From Brevibacterium sp. 'Marine' (GTDB taxonomy: Bacteria > Actinomycetota > Actinomycetes > Actinomycetales > Brevibacteriaceae): a stretch of DNA of 64,000 nucleotides. The notes beneath the pieces are model-generated. The model saw only the letters and a program-made list of their open reading frames with translations, did no database searches and was not told where the DNA came from. The stretch lies in contig NZ_CP051626.1 of the NCBI RefSeq assembly GCF_012844365.1, positions 2,542,001 to 2,606,000 of the forward strand, in the 5' to 3' direction. A program made the position numbers and the translations under genes. Positions 27,221 through 36,255 of the stretch are shown here, in pieces. The stretch's first letter is position 1; every line of letters starts with the position of its first letter.

Positions 27221-28498
27221 TTACCCCGGCCGATGCTCGGCCATGACTTTCTCGAACAGCTCGTCGCCGAACTTGTCGTAGTTCGCGTCCTCCGGATACC
27301 ACTCATCGAGTGAGGCGAAGTCGCCCTTGTCGTCGTAGCCGAGCTCGGACACGGACTTCGCCCACTCCGAACCAGCGGTGCCCAGCGTCTTCGGCGCGTC
27401 GGCGACGCCTGCCTTCTCCGCCGTCTTATCCGACAGGGTCTTCGCGTACTTCGCCATCTGCTTCTGCACGTCATCGTCGAAGGGCTCGACCGAACCGTCG
27501 TTGTCCTTCGCCTGCTCGACGGCCTGCGCCTTCGCTCCGATGACGACCTCCATCATCGTGCTAAGCGTCGTCGACATCGAGTCGAAGATGACCTGCTGGT
27601 AAGCCACCGGCAGGTCCGAATACTTCTTTCCCGCCGTGATCGCTCCGGCCGAGCGAGCAATGCCCGCATCCGAGGCGACACCGATGTTCGGGGCCACCTC
27701 GAAGGTGCCGGCCTCGACGTTCGGAGCCAACTGACCGAGATCGCAGTCAACGGTTCCGCGCTGCAGCGCCTCATAGGTCTCGGGGAATGACAGCGACACC
27801 GGAGTCGCGCCCAGATCGGTCACCTGCTTGCCCGCTGCAGCCGAACCGACACGCACCTGCTTGCCCTTCCAATCATCAAGCGAGGTCATCGGCTTCGAGC
27901 ACATCGTCGAGTACCCACCCGCGGCGAGCATCGGGATGAGCGGAACGAGGTTCTTCTTCTCGAACTCCTCGAGCACTTCGGGCGTCTCCCACGCAGCCTG
28001 CACGCCAGCCGCGTTCGCCGCCAGATCGCTGGCCACCGGCGAGGACGGCAACGTCGACATGGCCGTGCCGATCGCGTCGAAGGCCGGGTACTCGGCCGGG
28101 GTGTACGACGGCAGAGTGAACGCGAGATCGACTCGCCCATCAGCCAGAGCGTCATCGACGTCGGCGTAGCTGGCGATCGCCTGGCCCCATACGATGTCGA
28201 CGGTGATCTTTCCGCCCGAGCGTTCCTCGATCGCCTTCTTCACGTCGAGTCCGTTCGGCGCGAGGATCGACTTCTCCGACATCGCCGAAGGCTGGAACTT
28301 GATCGTCACCGGGTCAAGATCGGCCAGAGCCTCATCGATCTCATCCTGGGAGGCGTCATAGGCGAAGCCCTCCCCCGCGGAGTCTCCTGAACCCGAGCCG
28401 TCGCCGCCGACGGAACCGGCGCACCCGGCCAACAGTGCCAGGGATGCGACCGCCGCGATGGCCTTGGCGGGGCGTGCTGCCGTGCGGATGCGCTTCAT
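27221..28498 (-). CDS. TRAP transporter solute-binding lipoprotein, DctP type
   Basis: 425 residues. The signal peptide ends in the lipobox ALLAGC (Cys25), followed by a Gly/Ser-rich linker and the DctP domain. EERSGGKITVDIVWGQAIASYADVDDALADGRVDLAFTL (about 90-130) resembles the domain-I region of TRAP binding proteins. The conserved KQVRVGSAAAGKQVTDLGATPV segment holds the carboxylate-binding arginine. The ribosome binding site AAAGGAG precedes the ATG. It is the extracytoplasmic receptor for the DctQ/DctM permease encoded upstream on the same strand, with a 141-bp gap. The substrate is probably an organic acid; the divergent Asp/Glu racemase hints at an acidic amino acid or related diacid. 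Confidence 0.88.
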   Translation of the reverse strand: MKRIRTAARPAKAIAAVASLALLAGCAGSVGGDGSGSGDSAGEGFAYDASQDEIDEALADLDPVTIKFQPSAMSEKSILAPNGLDVKKAIEERSGGKITVDIVWGQAIASYADVDDALADGRVDLAFTLPSYTPAEYPAFDAIGTAMSTLPSSPVASDLAANAAGVQAAWETPEVLEEFEKKNLVPLIPMLAAGGYSTMCSKPMTSLDDWKGKQVRVGSAAAGKQVTDLGATPVSLSFPETYEALQRGTVDCDLGQLAPNVEAGTFEVAPNIGVASDAGIARSAGAITAGKKYSDLPVAYQQVIFDSMSTTLSTMMEVVIGAKAQAVEQAKDNDGSVEPFDDDVQKQMAKYAKTLSDKTAEKAGVADAPKTLGTAGSEWAKSVSELGYDDKGDFASLDEWYPEDANYDKFGDELFEKVMAEHRPG

Positions 28499-28639
28499 GG
28501 GACTCCTTTGAACGAGAGCTGAGAATTCCCTCCAATCATATGCCTGAATGAGGTCACCCTAACCATGAGTCCGCTCACACCCTGCGGCAGCCACACAGAC
28601 GACACATGGCACGGATGGGCACGGCCGCCTCGGCGAGGG

Positions 28640-30244
28640 TTATCCGGCCATTCCGCCGCTGGTGCGGCTGATGAGGTCGGGCAGCCATTCGGTCATTCCG
28701 GGCACGGTGATCATGAGGATGAGGAAGACCACGGCCACGGGCAAGAACCACAGCAGGGAGGTGAAGATGTCGCGCAGCGTGACCGTGGCACCGAGGTTGA
28801 CCTCGGGGTTCTTCGCGATCGAGTGGACGATGTAGGGGATGATGCCGACCGGCGGGGTGACCATAGCGAACTCGCCGAGGAGGACGACGAAGACTCCGAA
28901 CCACAGCGGGCTCACGCCCATCGCCTCGAGGGCGGGCAGGAGGATCGGGATAGTCAGCAGCATCATCGACAGGGTGTCGAAGAACATGCCCATGACGATG
29001 TAGAGGACGATGAGGACGAGCAGGAATCCGATCCGCGACAGTCCGAGGTCCGTGATGAGGCCGGTGAGGATGGGGGCGAGTCCGGTGATGGCGAGCAGGC
29101 TGGTGAGCATGGTCGCGCCGATCATGATGAAGAAGATCGCCGAGGTGGCCGCCACCGTATCCATGGCCGATTCCGCGATCTTTCGCCACGGATTCTGGTT
29201 TCGCTTTTCCCACAAGCAGAGGAGCAGGGAGCAGAGTGCGGCGGCGGCTCCGGCCTCGGTGGGGGTGAAGATGCCGGAGAACATGCCGCCGAAGAGGACG
29301 ACGAGGATGACGGCGAAGCCCCACACGCTAGTCAGGGAGGTGAAGCGGTCGCGCCAGGTGGTTGTGGGGCGGGTGGTGTCGGTTGAGTCTGTTGCGTCAG
29401 TGGCGGTCTGGGCGTTCTGGCCGCGGCCGACGAGTTTCGGGGCAATGACGCCGATGGCGAAGATGAAGACGGCGAAGCAGACGGCGAGCAGGATTCCGGG
29501 GACGGCTCCGGCCATGAGGGCGGGGCCGACGGGGACGGAGGCGATGCCGGCGTAGACGACCATGAGGATCGACGGTGGGATGAGGTTGCCGGTCATGCCA
29601 GAGACCATGATCGTGCCGACGGCCATGCGGCGGTCGTAGCCGGCTTTGAGCATTTCGGGGATGCCTGCCCGGCCGAGAGCGTAAGTCATGCCGATGGTCG
29701 AGCCGGTGACCGCGGACAGTCCTGCCCCGGCAAAGGTGGTGCCGATGCCGATTCCTCCGGGCAACCAGGAGAACCAGTGGTCGGCGACGCGGTAGACCTT
29801 GCCGGAGAGTCCTGATTGGGTGAGCACCATGCCCATGAAGATGAACATGGGCAGCACGCTCATCGACCAATCGGAGACGGCGCTGAACGGGGCGGTGGAG
29901 AGGATGTTCATCGTCGCCGGGATGCCGGACACCGCGTAGACGCCGATGATCGACGGCACGGACAATGCAATGGCCACCGGTACGGAGAGGAAGAGGAGGA
30001 CGAGCATCATTCCGATGCACCAGGCTCCCCCGATGGCCGCGCTCGGGCTGGTGAAGAGACCGACGAGGCAGACGGCGACAAGCCCGAATCCGATGGTCAG
30101 GGCGAGAGCGCCGGGGCGATCGCGGCGGGAGCCACTTGGGAGGAGCGCTGTCGTTGGTTTCTGGGTGGTGGCGCCGGTGAAGTTCGATGTGTTTGAGTCT
30201 TCTGGCGGTAGGGATGCACCGGTGAGGTCGGTGTTGGCGTTCAC
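28640..30244 (-). CDS. TRAP transporter large permease subunit, DctM type
   Basis: 534 residues from GTG 30244, whose GTGA overlaps the dctQ stop. Longer upstream frames lie inside dctQ and are not real. DctM features include FMGMVLTQSGLSGKVYRVADHW, GIGIGTTFAGAGLSAVTGSTIGMTYALG, GNLIPPSILMVVYAGIASV and the late MVTPPVGIIPYIVHSIA, with 12 or more transmembrane helices. It is longer than the usual 430 residues because of a polar N-terminal tail (about 45 residues) and a Thr/Asp-rich insert (about 275-300) between the two halves. It is the Na+/H+-coupled channel subunit of the importer. Confidence 0.9.
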   Translation of the reverse strand: MNANTDLTGASLPPEDSNTSNFTGATTQKPTTALLPSGSRRDRPGALALTIGFGLVAVCLVGLFTSPSAAIGGAWCIGMMLVLLFLSVPVAIALSVPSIIGVYAVSGIPATMNILSTAPFSAVSDWSMSVLPMFIFMGMVLTQSGLSGKVYRVADHWFSWLPGGIGIGTTFAGAGLSAVTGSTIGMTYALGRAGIPEMLKAGYDRRMAVGTIMVSGMTGNLIPPSILMVVYAGIASVPVGPALMAGAVPGILLAVCFAVFIFAIGVIAPKLVGRGQNAQTATDATDSTDTTRPTTTWRDRFTSLTSVWGFAVILVVLFGGMFSGIFTPTEAGAAAALCSLLLCLWEKRNQNPWRKIAESAMDTVAATSAIFFIMIGATMLTSLLAITGLAPILTGLITDLGLSRIGFLLVLIVLYIVMGMFFDTLSMMLLTIPILLPALEAMGVSPLWFGVFVVLLGEFAMVTPPVGIIPYIVHSIAKNPEVNLGATVTLRDIFTSLLWFLPVAVVFLILMITVPGMTEWLPDLISRTSGGMAG

Positions 30245-30738
30245 TGCTCCTCCCCTGTTTCGGTGCGCCGGCGGCGGAGGATGGCGACGGCATCGAGAAT
30301 ATAGAGCACGACGAGGAGGACGAATACGATCGGCACGAGGTAGTACACGGGCCAGGTGATGACGGCGGAGACGTCGGCGGTTGATCCGATCGCCGTGTTC
30401 TCCAGGGCTTTCATCAGCCCGAACCAGGCGAAGGCCGCGGACACGAGGGCACCGAGGATGCACGCGAACACGGTGAAGAGAGCGGCGGTGGCCGGCTTCG
30501 CACGCTCGATGGCCATGGTCACGGTGATGTGTTCCTTCTGCAGCTGCGCGGCCGGGATGCCGAGCAGCGCGACGATGGGCAGGTACCAGTATTCGACGAT
30601 CTCGTTGGTGCCGTAGATCGGGGCGTGGAAGATCGACCGGGCCAGGGCGTGGGTGACGGTGTGGAGCATCATCACGATGATCGCCGCGGCCGTGGTGACC
30701 GTCAGCCACCTATCGAGGACTTTGGTGAACGTACTCAT
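30241..30738 (-). CDS. TRAP transporter small permease subunit, DctQ type
   Basis: 165 residues with four predicted transmembrane helices. The segment YWYLPIVALLGIPAAQLQKEHITVTM matches the DctQ core, in which a charged pair follows helix 2. It is translationally linked on both sides: its start overlaps the LysR stop (TGATG at 30738) and its stop overlaps the dctM start. Complex formation with DctM is general for the family. Confidence 0.9.
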   Translation of the reverse strand: MSTFTKVLDRWLTVTTAAAIIVMMLHTVTHALARSIFHAPIYGTNEIVEYWYLPIVALLGIPAAQLQKEHITVTMAIERAKPATAALFTVFACILGALVSAAFAWFGLMKALENTAIGSTADVSAVITWPVYYLVPIVFVLLVVLYILDAVAILRRRRTETGEEQ

Positions 30739-31775
30739 CAGGAGTCACTGTAGCCGTCGGTCAAGGTGCTGGTGGCGGTAGTACCGGTCGCTGATGCTTC
30801 TGCTTGGGTGCTGGTCGCAGCGTCTGCCCCACCGCCGGTGACGTCGGCAGCCCGCAGCGCATCGATCAGGTCGACGACTTCGGAGGTGGCTGCCAGTCCA
30901 TCGGGGATCATCGCCGTGACTCTGCGGGCACCGGCCTCGGCAAGGGCGATCGGGTCGATGCCGGGGATCTGGGAGTAGCGGCGGGCGCTGCGGGGCAGCA
31001 GCGCGACACCGAGTCCATTGGAGACGAGGGACTGGATGGCGCCCGGGTTATCGGTGATGTGCCGGGTCCGGGGTTCGAAACCAGCGGTGCGGCAGAGGCG
31101 TTCGGCAGTAGATCGGCACCGCACGCATCCCATGATCCACGGCAGTTCGGCAACATCGTTGAGGTGTTGGATCTGCCCGGCACGATTCCAGCGTTCGGGC
31201 ACGAGCAAGTCGAGATGATCGGCGCCGAGGTCGACGGTCATGTGTCCGGCCAGCTCGGGCGGGACTTCGTCTTCGTGATGGAAGAGAAAGGCAATGTCGA
31301 TGTCACCGTCATCGAGCAGACGCAGCGCTTCGGGCGGTTCGGCCTCGGAGACTTCGTACGAATGGTGAAGCGGTGAGTCCGTACTTGTGCCCGCATTGGC
31401 TTCGAGCCTGCCGAGCGCCGCGGCCAGTGGACCGATGACGAAGCTGGGAAAGCCTGCAAGGCGGACATTGCGTCCACCGAGTCCGAAGGCTTTCGCCAGG
31501 TCACTGCGCAACCCCGTCACCGAGGCGGCCACCTCGTTGGCGCGTATGCGGGCAAGTTGGCCGGCGGTGGTGAGGCGGATGCCTCGCGGGGTGCGGTCGA
31601 AGAGGGTGACCCCGAGGTCCTTCTCCAGCGCAGTCATGTGCTGGGACAGTGCTGGTTGGGACCAGCCGAGTTCACGGGCGGCGCCACCGATGCTGCCGAA
31701 TTCGGCGATGGCGCCGAAGATCAGGAGACGTTTGGGCTCGCCGAGGTCGAGAGCCTGTTCGAAGACAGTAGACAT
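30738..31775 (-). CDS. LysR family transcriptional regulator of the TRAP operon
   Basis: 345 residues. The N-terminal HTH (about 12-75) includes IAEFGSIGGAARELGWSQPALSQHMTALEKDLGVTLFDR. A LysR effector domain follows, with a low-complexity Thr/Ala/Ser tail (about 310-345). It is the first gene of a lysR-dctQ-dctM-dctP operon and is divergent from the Asp/Glu racemase gene with about 110 bp between starts. This is the classic arrangement for a LysR protein controlling both directions. The inducer is unknown, most likely the imported solute. Confidence 0.88.
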   Translation of the reverse strand: MSTVFEQALDLGEPKRLLIFGAIAEFGSIGGAARELGWSQPALSQHMTALEKDLGVTLFDRTPRGIRLTTAGQLARIRANEVAASVTGLRSDLAKAFGLGGRNVRLAGFPSFVIGPLAAALGRLEANAGTSTDSPLHHSYEVSEAEPPEALRLLDDGDIDIAFLFHHEDEVPPELAGHMTVDLGADHLDLLVPERWNRAGQIQHLNDVAELPWIMGCVRCRSTAERLCRTAGFEPRTRHITDNPGAIQSLVSNGLGVALLPRSARRYSQIPGIDPIALAEAGARRVTAMIPDGLAATSEVVDLIDALRAADVTGGGADAATSTQAEASATGTTATSTLTDGYSDS

Positions 31776-31885
31776 AAGTCCAGCTTATGTCAGAGCAGAG
31801 GGAACTGGGTCTACCGGAGGTGGATGATGCGCACCACACTGGAAGCAGTCGCGTTGAAGTCATTGCCGAGTTGAGGAGTTCGAGT

Positions 31886-32599
31886 ATGCGCAGGATCGGT
31901 CTGCTGGGTGGAATGAGCTGGCATTCGAGCATCGAGTACTACACGAAGATCAACGATGCCGTGGCCAAAAAGCTCGGCGGTCATCATTCCGCGCAGATCC
32001 TCCTCGACTCGTGCGACTTCGCGGACATCCGGGAGCTGCAGGAGGCCAACGATTGGGCAGGTAATGATGCATCCCTGACGGCGACGGCGAAGCGTTTAGT
32101 CGATGGCGGCGCCGAAGCTGTCGCGATTGCCACCAATCTCATGCATAAGTGCGCCCCGGCGATCGAGGCCTCAGTCGATGCGCCTTTCATTCACATGGTC
32201 GATTCGATCGCGACGATGGCGAAGCGACAGGGATACTCAACTTTGGCCGTTCTGGGCACCCGATGGACCATGCTGGAGGATTTCTACACGGGCCGGCTCG
32301 AAGCGCAGGGTATCAAGACTCTGGTACCCGATGAGGAGACGTGCCTTGAGGTCGACCAGATCATCTGGGATGAGCTCACCCAAGGCATCTTCACGGACAA
32401 ATCGGGCGCTCGCTATGTCGAGATCATGAACGACCTCAAGGCTCGTGGCGCTGACGCTGTGGCCCTGTCGTGCACGGAGATCGGCCTGCTCGTCCCACCG
32501 GAGACCGCTCCCCTACCGGCCCTCGACTCGGTCGATGCTCATGTTTCCGCAATCGTCGAGTGGATAATGGCGGACGAGCCTGTAACCATTCGGCATTGA
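31886..32599 (+). CDS. Aspartate/glutamate racemase family protein (Thr/Cys active-site type)
   Basis: 237 residues from ATG 31886 (GAGGAG, 7-nt spacing). It begins with the canonical MRRIGLLGGMSWHSSIEYY. The second catalytic cysteine is present in ALSCTEIGLLV. At the first site the sequence is AIATNLMHKCAP, so threonine stands where cofactor-independent racemases usually have cysteine (ACN/CTN). Thr/Cys variants are known among E. coli YgeA-like racemases, so the enzyme may be active but possibly one-directional or with altered specificity. It is divergent from the LysR-TRAP operon, suggesting that the imported acid is its substrate. Confidence 0.85.
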   Translation: MRRIGLLGGMSWHSSIEYYTKINDAVAKKLGGHHSAQILLDSCDFADIRELQEANDWAGNDASLTATAKRLVDGGAEAVAIATNLMHKCAPAIEASVDAPFIHMVDSIATMAKRQGYSTLAVLGTRWTMLEDFYTGRLEAQGIKTLVPDEETCLEVDQIIWDELTQGIFTDKSGARYVEIMNDLKARGADAVALSCTEIGLLVPPETAPLPALDSVDAHVSAIVEWIMADEPVTIRH

Positions 32600-32964
32600 A
32601 CATCGGAGACTGCGACGATCGGAACGGTGATCGCCACGAGCCAAAACGCATCGGTCAAGAACGGTGCGCCTTCAAATGGAGTGTCCGACGCTGCCCCGCC
32701 GGCCGGCTTCGGCCGCCCTGACCTGACCTCCTTCGCGTTTTATCCCAATCGACTCTGATCGGGTCTGCTGATCCTCTCGACGAGAACGCAGCGACATCAC
32801 AGCCACCCGACCCCGACCGTTCCGGAAGCCGGGACACGTCACATGGCCTGTGCTGCGGGCGTGTCGAGTGGGTCGTCCAGGGGCGACGCAGGAGCGGCTA
32901 CGCGACGTGCTGAGAGGTGGTTCCAGTCGAGCACTAGCACACCGGCTACAGGCATGGCGATAGG
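32600..32964. other. Intergenic stretch without recognised gene
   Basis: 365 bp between the racemase and the AraC-type regulator. It contains short GC-rich frames on both strands with no recognisable protein features. A small hairpin-like sequence (GGCCGGCTTCGGCC near 32700) could help terminate racemase transcription. I see nothing else in it. Confidence 0.4.
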
Positions 32965-33906
32965 TCAGGAACGGCGTCGCTCCCTACGCAGGAGGGAGCG
33001 CAGAGTCTCGGCGTTCGCGTAGCCGACCCGTAGCGCGATCTCGGCGGAGGTGAGGTCCGTGGTTGCTGAGAGGTGCCGAGCTCGTTCGATGCGAAGCCGT
33101 TGGACGAAGCCGAGCGGAGTGAGGTTGAGCGCCGCACGGACTCGTCGTTCGAGTGTGCGCCGGCTGGTGCCGAGCGACTGCGCGACGAAGGCGACGTTGA
33201 ACGGTTCGTCCAGGCGGGCGCGCACGAAGCGTTCGAACTCAACGACGATCGGGTCCTCGTGCCGGAGATGTTCGTAGGCGACGAAGGCCGCCTGCGACGG
33301 GCGCTCGTCGATGATGAGGAGCTTGGCGACGTGTTGGGCCAGGTCGGGGCTGATCGATCGCACGAGTGAGAGCGCGAGGTCGATGTGGGCGAACGCGGCG
33401 CCGGCGGTGACGAGGTTCCCGTCGGCCACGACCATGGTGTCGAGATCGAGGGCGACGGTCGGATAGCGCTTCAGGAACTCCGGCCCCAGGAACCAGCTGG
33501 TCGTCGCCCGCCGATGATGCATCCGTCCGGTCTCGGCGACAGCGAACACGCCGGTGCACGCCGCGGCGATCCGGGTGGTCGCCTCGTCGAGGCGCCCGAG
33601 CGAGGCGATGACCGAACGAGCATCTCGGCTCTGGAGGGCGTCGTTGGTAGCGGCGGCCGTAAGGGTTCCAAGCGCAGGGACGATGACCACGTCGAACTCT
33701 GCGGACTCCGACAGTGGGTGGTCCACCGACAGGGTCATCGATGCCGTCGTGGCCACTCGCCGTTTCGGTCCGAGGATAGCGAGTTCGATCGGGTCGATCC
33801 GCGGGTCGACATCGCCGCGGGCTCCGTCGGCCACCCGCACGATGTCGATGATCGACGCGATAGCCGAACCGAAGCAGCCGTCAATCGCGATCAGTCCAAT
33901 ACGCAT
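32965..33906 (-). CDS. GlxA-family AraC regulator (DJ-1/PfpI-like domain plus AraC HTH)
   Basis: 313 residues from ATG 33906 (MRIGLIAIDGCFGSA). A longer frame to 33993 begins with an unlikely leader. Residues 1-170 form a DJ-1/PfpI-like domain. Its nucleophile-elbow region is AAACTGVFAVAETG, typical of GlxA regulators, which are not thought to be catalytic. Residues about 215-310 form the double AraC HTH (VAFVAQSLGTSRRTLERRVRAALNLTPLGFVQRLRIERARHL). It is divergent from a small ABM-domain gene with about 107 bp between starts and is its likely regulator. Confidence 0.85.
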   Translation of the reverse strand: MRIGLIAIDGCFGSAIASIIDIVRVADGARGDVDPRIDPIELAILGPKRRVATTASMTLSVDHPLSESAEFDVVIVPALGTLTAAATNDALQSRDARSVIASLGRLDEATTRIAAACTGVFAVAETGRMHHRRATTSWFLGPEFLKRYPTVALDLDTMVVADGNLVTAGAAFAHIDLALSLVRSISPDLAQHVAKLLIIDERPSQAAFVAYEHLRHEDPIVVEFERFVRARLDEPFNVAFVAQSLGTSRRTLERRVRAALNLTPLGFVQRLRIERARHLSATTDLTSAEIALRVGYANAETLRSLLRRERRRS

Positions 33907-34013
33907 GACGTAAACAATAGCAATACTGCCGTATACGCCACTACCCACCGACCCTCGCTCGTCATAAGCTGAACTCGTCACACGAAGAAACACGACTTCA
34001 AGGAGAGTCCCTC

Positions 34014-34325
34014 ATGTCAACACCCGCATCACTTCCGTATGCCTTCGTCGCCAAGATCGTCGCGGCCGATGGACAGCACGACGCGGTCGCCGATCTGCTC
34101 GCCGGCGCTGTCGCACTCGCCAACGAAGAAGTAGGAACGATTGTCTGGTTCGCGGTCAGGACCGACGCCGACACCTTCTGGATCTTCGATGCATTCCCCG
34201 ACGAGGCCGCTCGCGACGCCCACGCCAACGGCGCCATCGTCGCAGCCCTGATGGCCAACCAGCACCTCCTCAGCGCAGCACCCGAGATCCTGGCTGCCGA
34301 CGTCCTCGCGTCCAAGCTCCCGTAG
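34014..34325 (+). CDS. ABM-domain protein, putative quinol-type monooxygenase
   Basis: 103 residues, one dimeric alpha/beta-barrel ABM domain: YAFVAKIVAADGQHDAVADLLAGAV, then VWFAVRTDADTFWIFDAFPDEAARDAHANG. Such small proteins (YgiN, ActVA-Orf6 relatives) oxidise quinols or polyketides without cofactor, or detoxify electrophiles. An AAGGAGAG ribosome binding site precedes the ATG. The divergent GlxA-type regulator probably senses an inducing compound. The substrate is unknown. Confidence 0.78.
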   Translation: MSTPASLPYAFVAKIVAADGQHDAVADLLAGAVALANEEVGTIVWFAVRTDADTFWIFDAFPDEAARDAHANGAIVAALMANQHLLSAAPEILAADVLASKLP

Positions 34326-34539
34326 TCCGCCAACGCACGAGACGATCGCGCCCCGCCGAGCCCGTCGCCAGGTCGCGACGCAACGCCATGCTGCGTTGCC
34401 GAGCGGTGCGAGGCCTATCGGCACACGGACAGGATGGCGGCCGCGAGCGCTCAGCCCGCGAGGGGTCCGTCGCAGAGGAGAGCGACGTCGGTGTCGGGCA
34501 GAGCCGTGAGGCCAGCGCATCGCGCAACCACCAGAACCG

Positions 34540-34579
34540 AACAGCCCCTGCCCTGCGTTTCCGCAGGTCAGGGGCTGTT
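34540..34579 (-). terminator. Strong hairpin downstream of the tRNA fragment
   Basis: AACAGCCCCTG (34540-34550) pairs with CAGGGGCTGTT (34569-34579), and an inner CTGCG/CGCAG pair extends the stem. It lies 6 nt past the 3' end of the tRNA remnant on the minus strand, as expected for a native tRNA terminator. Confidence 0.6.
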
Positions 34580-34585
34580 CGCCGG

Positions 34586-34620
34586 AGCCGCCTGTCGGAA
34601 TCGAACCGACGACCTAATCA
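34586..34620 (-). pseudogene. 3'-end fragment of a tRNA gene (tRNA-Thr-like), possible attachment site
   Basis: On the minus strand 35 nt read as the 3' half of a tRNA: anticodon-stem strand TGATT, variable loop AGGTC, a perfect T arm (GTCGG-TTCGATT-CCGAC) and acceptor strand AGGCGGCT followed by CC. The match stops abruptly at the anticodon stem, and no 5' half with the complementary AGCCGCC is found upstream. Fragments from the anticodon stem to the 3' end are what tyrosine integrases leave at the far end of elements inserted in tRNA genes. Alternatively, the neighbouring ISL3 insertion deleted the 5' half. Confidence 0.6.
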
Positions 34621-34691
34621 CGTCGGCTTTGCGTCTATCGCTTGATGCTTCCCCTGGGCGAACGAGCCGCTGACCTGCGCAAATGCCGAGA

Positions 34692-35420
34692 ATGGGGGAC
34701 ACCGCCACCAACGCGGTCCCGGCTGAAGGCAAGCGGCTGCTGATCAACGACCCACGCGGTTTGAGGGCGTGAAGGTCATTGGCGTCGATGAGCACGTCTG
34801 GCGCCACACCAGGCGTGGCGACAAGTACGTCACCGTGATCATCAACCTCACCCCGGTCCGCGATGGCGCCGGCCCAGCAAGGCTGCTGGACATGGTCGAG
34901 GGCCGGTCGAAGGCGGCGTTCAAGACCTGGCTCGCCGACCGCGACGACGCCTTCCGTGACGCGGTCGAGGTGGTCGCGATGGACGGCTTCACCGGGTTCA
35001 AGACCGCCGCTGCAGAGGAGATCCCGGACGCGGTCACGGTGATGGATCCCTTCCACGTCGTGCGCCTGGCCGGTGACGCCCTCGACAGGTGCCGGCGCCG
35101 GGTCCAACCCGCGATCCACGGGCACCGTGGGTTCAGGGACGACCCGCTCTACAAGTCGCGGCGCACGCTGCACACCGGCGCGGACCTGCTCACCGACAAG
35201 CAGAGCGACAGGCTACGCGCGCTGTTCGTTGATGACGCTCACGTCGAGGTCGAGGCGGCCTGGGGCGTCTACCAGCTCGCCTACTTCGAACGACCCGGCA
35301 CCAGCAACGGGCCGACCGAGGCGCTCAACGGACGGCTCGAACACCTGCGCGGCTCCGCACTCGGGTTCCGCAAGCTGACCAACTACATCGCCCGGAGCCT
35401 TCACATGCCCGGAGCGACCC
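34692..35420 (+). mobile_element. Decayed ISL3-family transposase remnant
   Basis: The frame from about 34769 reads VIGVDEHVWRHTRRGDKYVT, VVAMDGFTGFKTAA, VTVMDPFHVVRLAGDALD and RRTLHTGADLLTDKQ, all ISL3 DDE transposase stretches. It is broken in three ways. The part encoding GDTATNAVPAEGKRLL (about 34697-34744) is in another frame. About 60 residues are missing between EAAWGVYQ and LAYFERPGTSNGPTEALNGRLE. The C-terminus is lost after NYIARSL. The zinc-finger/HTH N-terminus and both terminal inverted repeats are absent. It lies between the tRNA fragment and the 3' end of pabC. Confidence 0.8.
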
Positions 35421-36255
35421 TAATCGTTTCCAACCATTCACGCCAACGGCCGAGCCGGACCGCATCCGCATGGGGCCCGCCTCTATGCCCAGCCCAAATC
35501 TGATTCGGCTCATCGCCGCGCTGCACGCTGTCGTGAAGGTCACGCCCGTCAACGAGTTCGCTCACTCGCCGAATCCCGTGGAGCGCGTTGACGAGCCATG
35601 CTTCGTGCTCCATAAGCTCCTCGGGCCGCACTCGCCGCAACTCGATCGGAACCGACCGAGCGCGGGCCTCCTCGAGGATCACCGCCGAGGTGACTCCCGG
35701 CAGTGCGCCTAACTCCGGGTCCTGTGCACAGAGCGTCTCTTCATCCCACCACAGCAGGCTCGTCGTCGCTCCCTCGATGACGTACCCGTCCCCGTTGATG
35801 AGCAATACCTCGTCACAGCTGTACTGCTCACCGGCTTCCTCCCGCACACGCTCAAGCAAAGCGATGTCCGGGCCTTTCCGATTCGGAGTGATTCGCGGGT
35901 CGGAATATGGCGGGATGAGAACCTTCAACTCCTGCGTCCGAGTCGGTGCTGGTCGCAACCGGAATGCCAACTCACGTTCGGCGTCAGGAGAAACGTCGAG
36001 GACATCTACGCGCGGAAACCACTCCCCCTTCGCCGAGATCTTCTCGACCACTGCCGCCCAAAATTCGTCGGTGATCGCATCACCCATCCCCACCTGCGCA
36101 GCAGCATCACCGAACCGTGTCCGATGGAGGTCGAACGCTCGTACCCGCCCGTCTTCAACAAGCCACGAATCGGCGGCCATCAGCTTCGATGAGCTGATAT
36201 CCGTCGTAGGCTCCTCGAAACGGTGATCCTGTTGATTCCACAGCCACACGTTCAT
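35401..36255 (-). CDS. pabC: Class IV aminotransferase, probable aminodeoxychorismate lyase
   Basis: 284 residues of fold-type IV PLP enzyme. DEVLLINGDGYVIEGATTSLLWW (about 155-177) holds the conserved glutamate region, and GALPGVTSAVILEEARARSVPIELRRV is the typical late segment. The start overlaps the stop of the fused pabAB gene (36252-36255), so it is the second gene of a p-aminobenzoate operon. There PabC releases pyruvate from aminodeoxychorismate for folate synthesis. The extreme C-terminus lies next to the ISL3 remnant; the last residues (RLGRWREWLETIRV) still look native, so the gene is probably intact. A D-amino acid or branched-chain aminotransferase is less likely. Confidence 0.82.
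   Translation of the reverse strand: MNVWLWNQQDHRFEEPTTDISSSKLMAADSWLVEDGRVRAFDLHRTRFGDAAAQVGMGDAITDEFWAAVVEKISAKGEWFPRVDVLDVSPDAERELAFRLRPAPTRTQELKVLIPPYSDPRITPNRKGPDIALLERVREEAGEQYSCDEVLLINGDGYVIEGATTSLLWWDEETLCAQDPELGALPGVTSAVILEEARARSVPIELRRVRPEELMEHEAWLVNALHGIRRVSELVDGRDLHDSVQRGDEPNQIWAGHRGGPHADAVRLGRWREWLETIRVAPGM

Noticed and set aside
30245..30709. N-terminal extension of the DctM frame into dctQ
   Set aside because: The extra sequence is dctQ read in another frame. GTG 30244 overlapping the dctQ stop gives a normal start.
32655..32837. 60-codon minus frame downstream of the racemase
   Set aside because: Basic low-complexity translation in GC-rich intergenic DNA, no start signal.
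34388..34673. Short + frames over the tRNA fragment
   Set aside because: They translate the tRNA and its terminator. Such frames are a common misannotation around tRNA genes.
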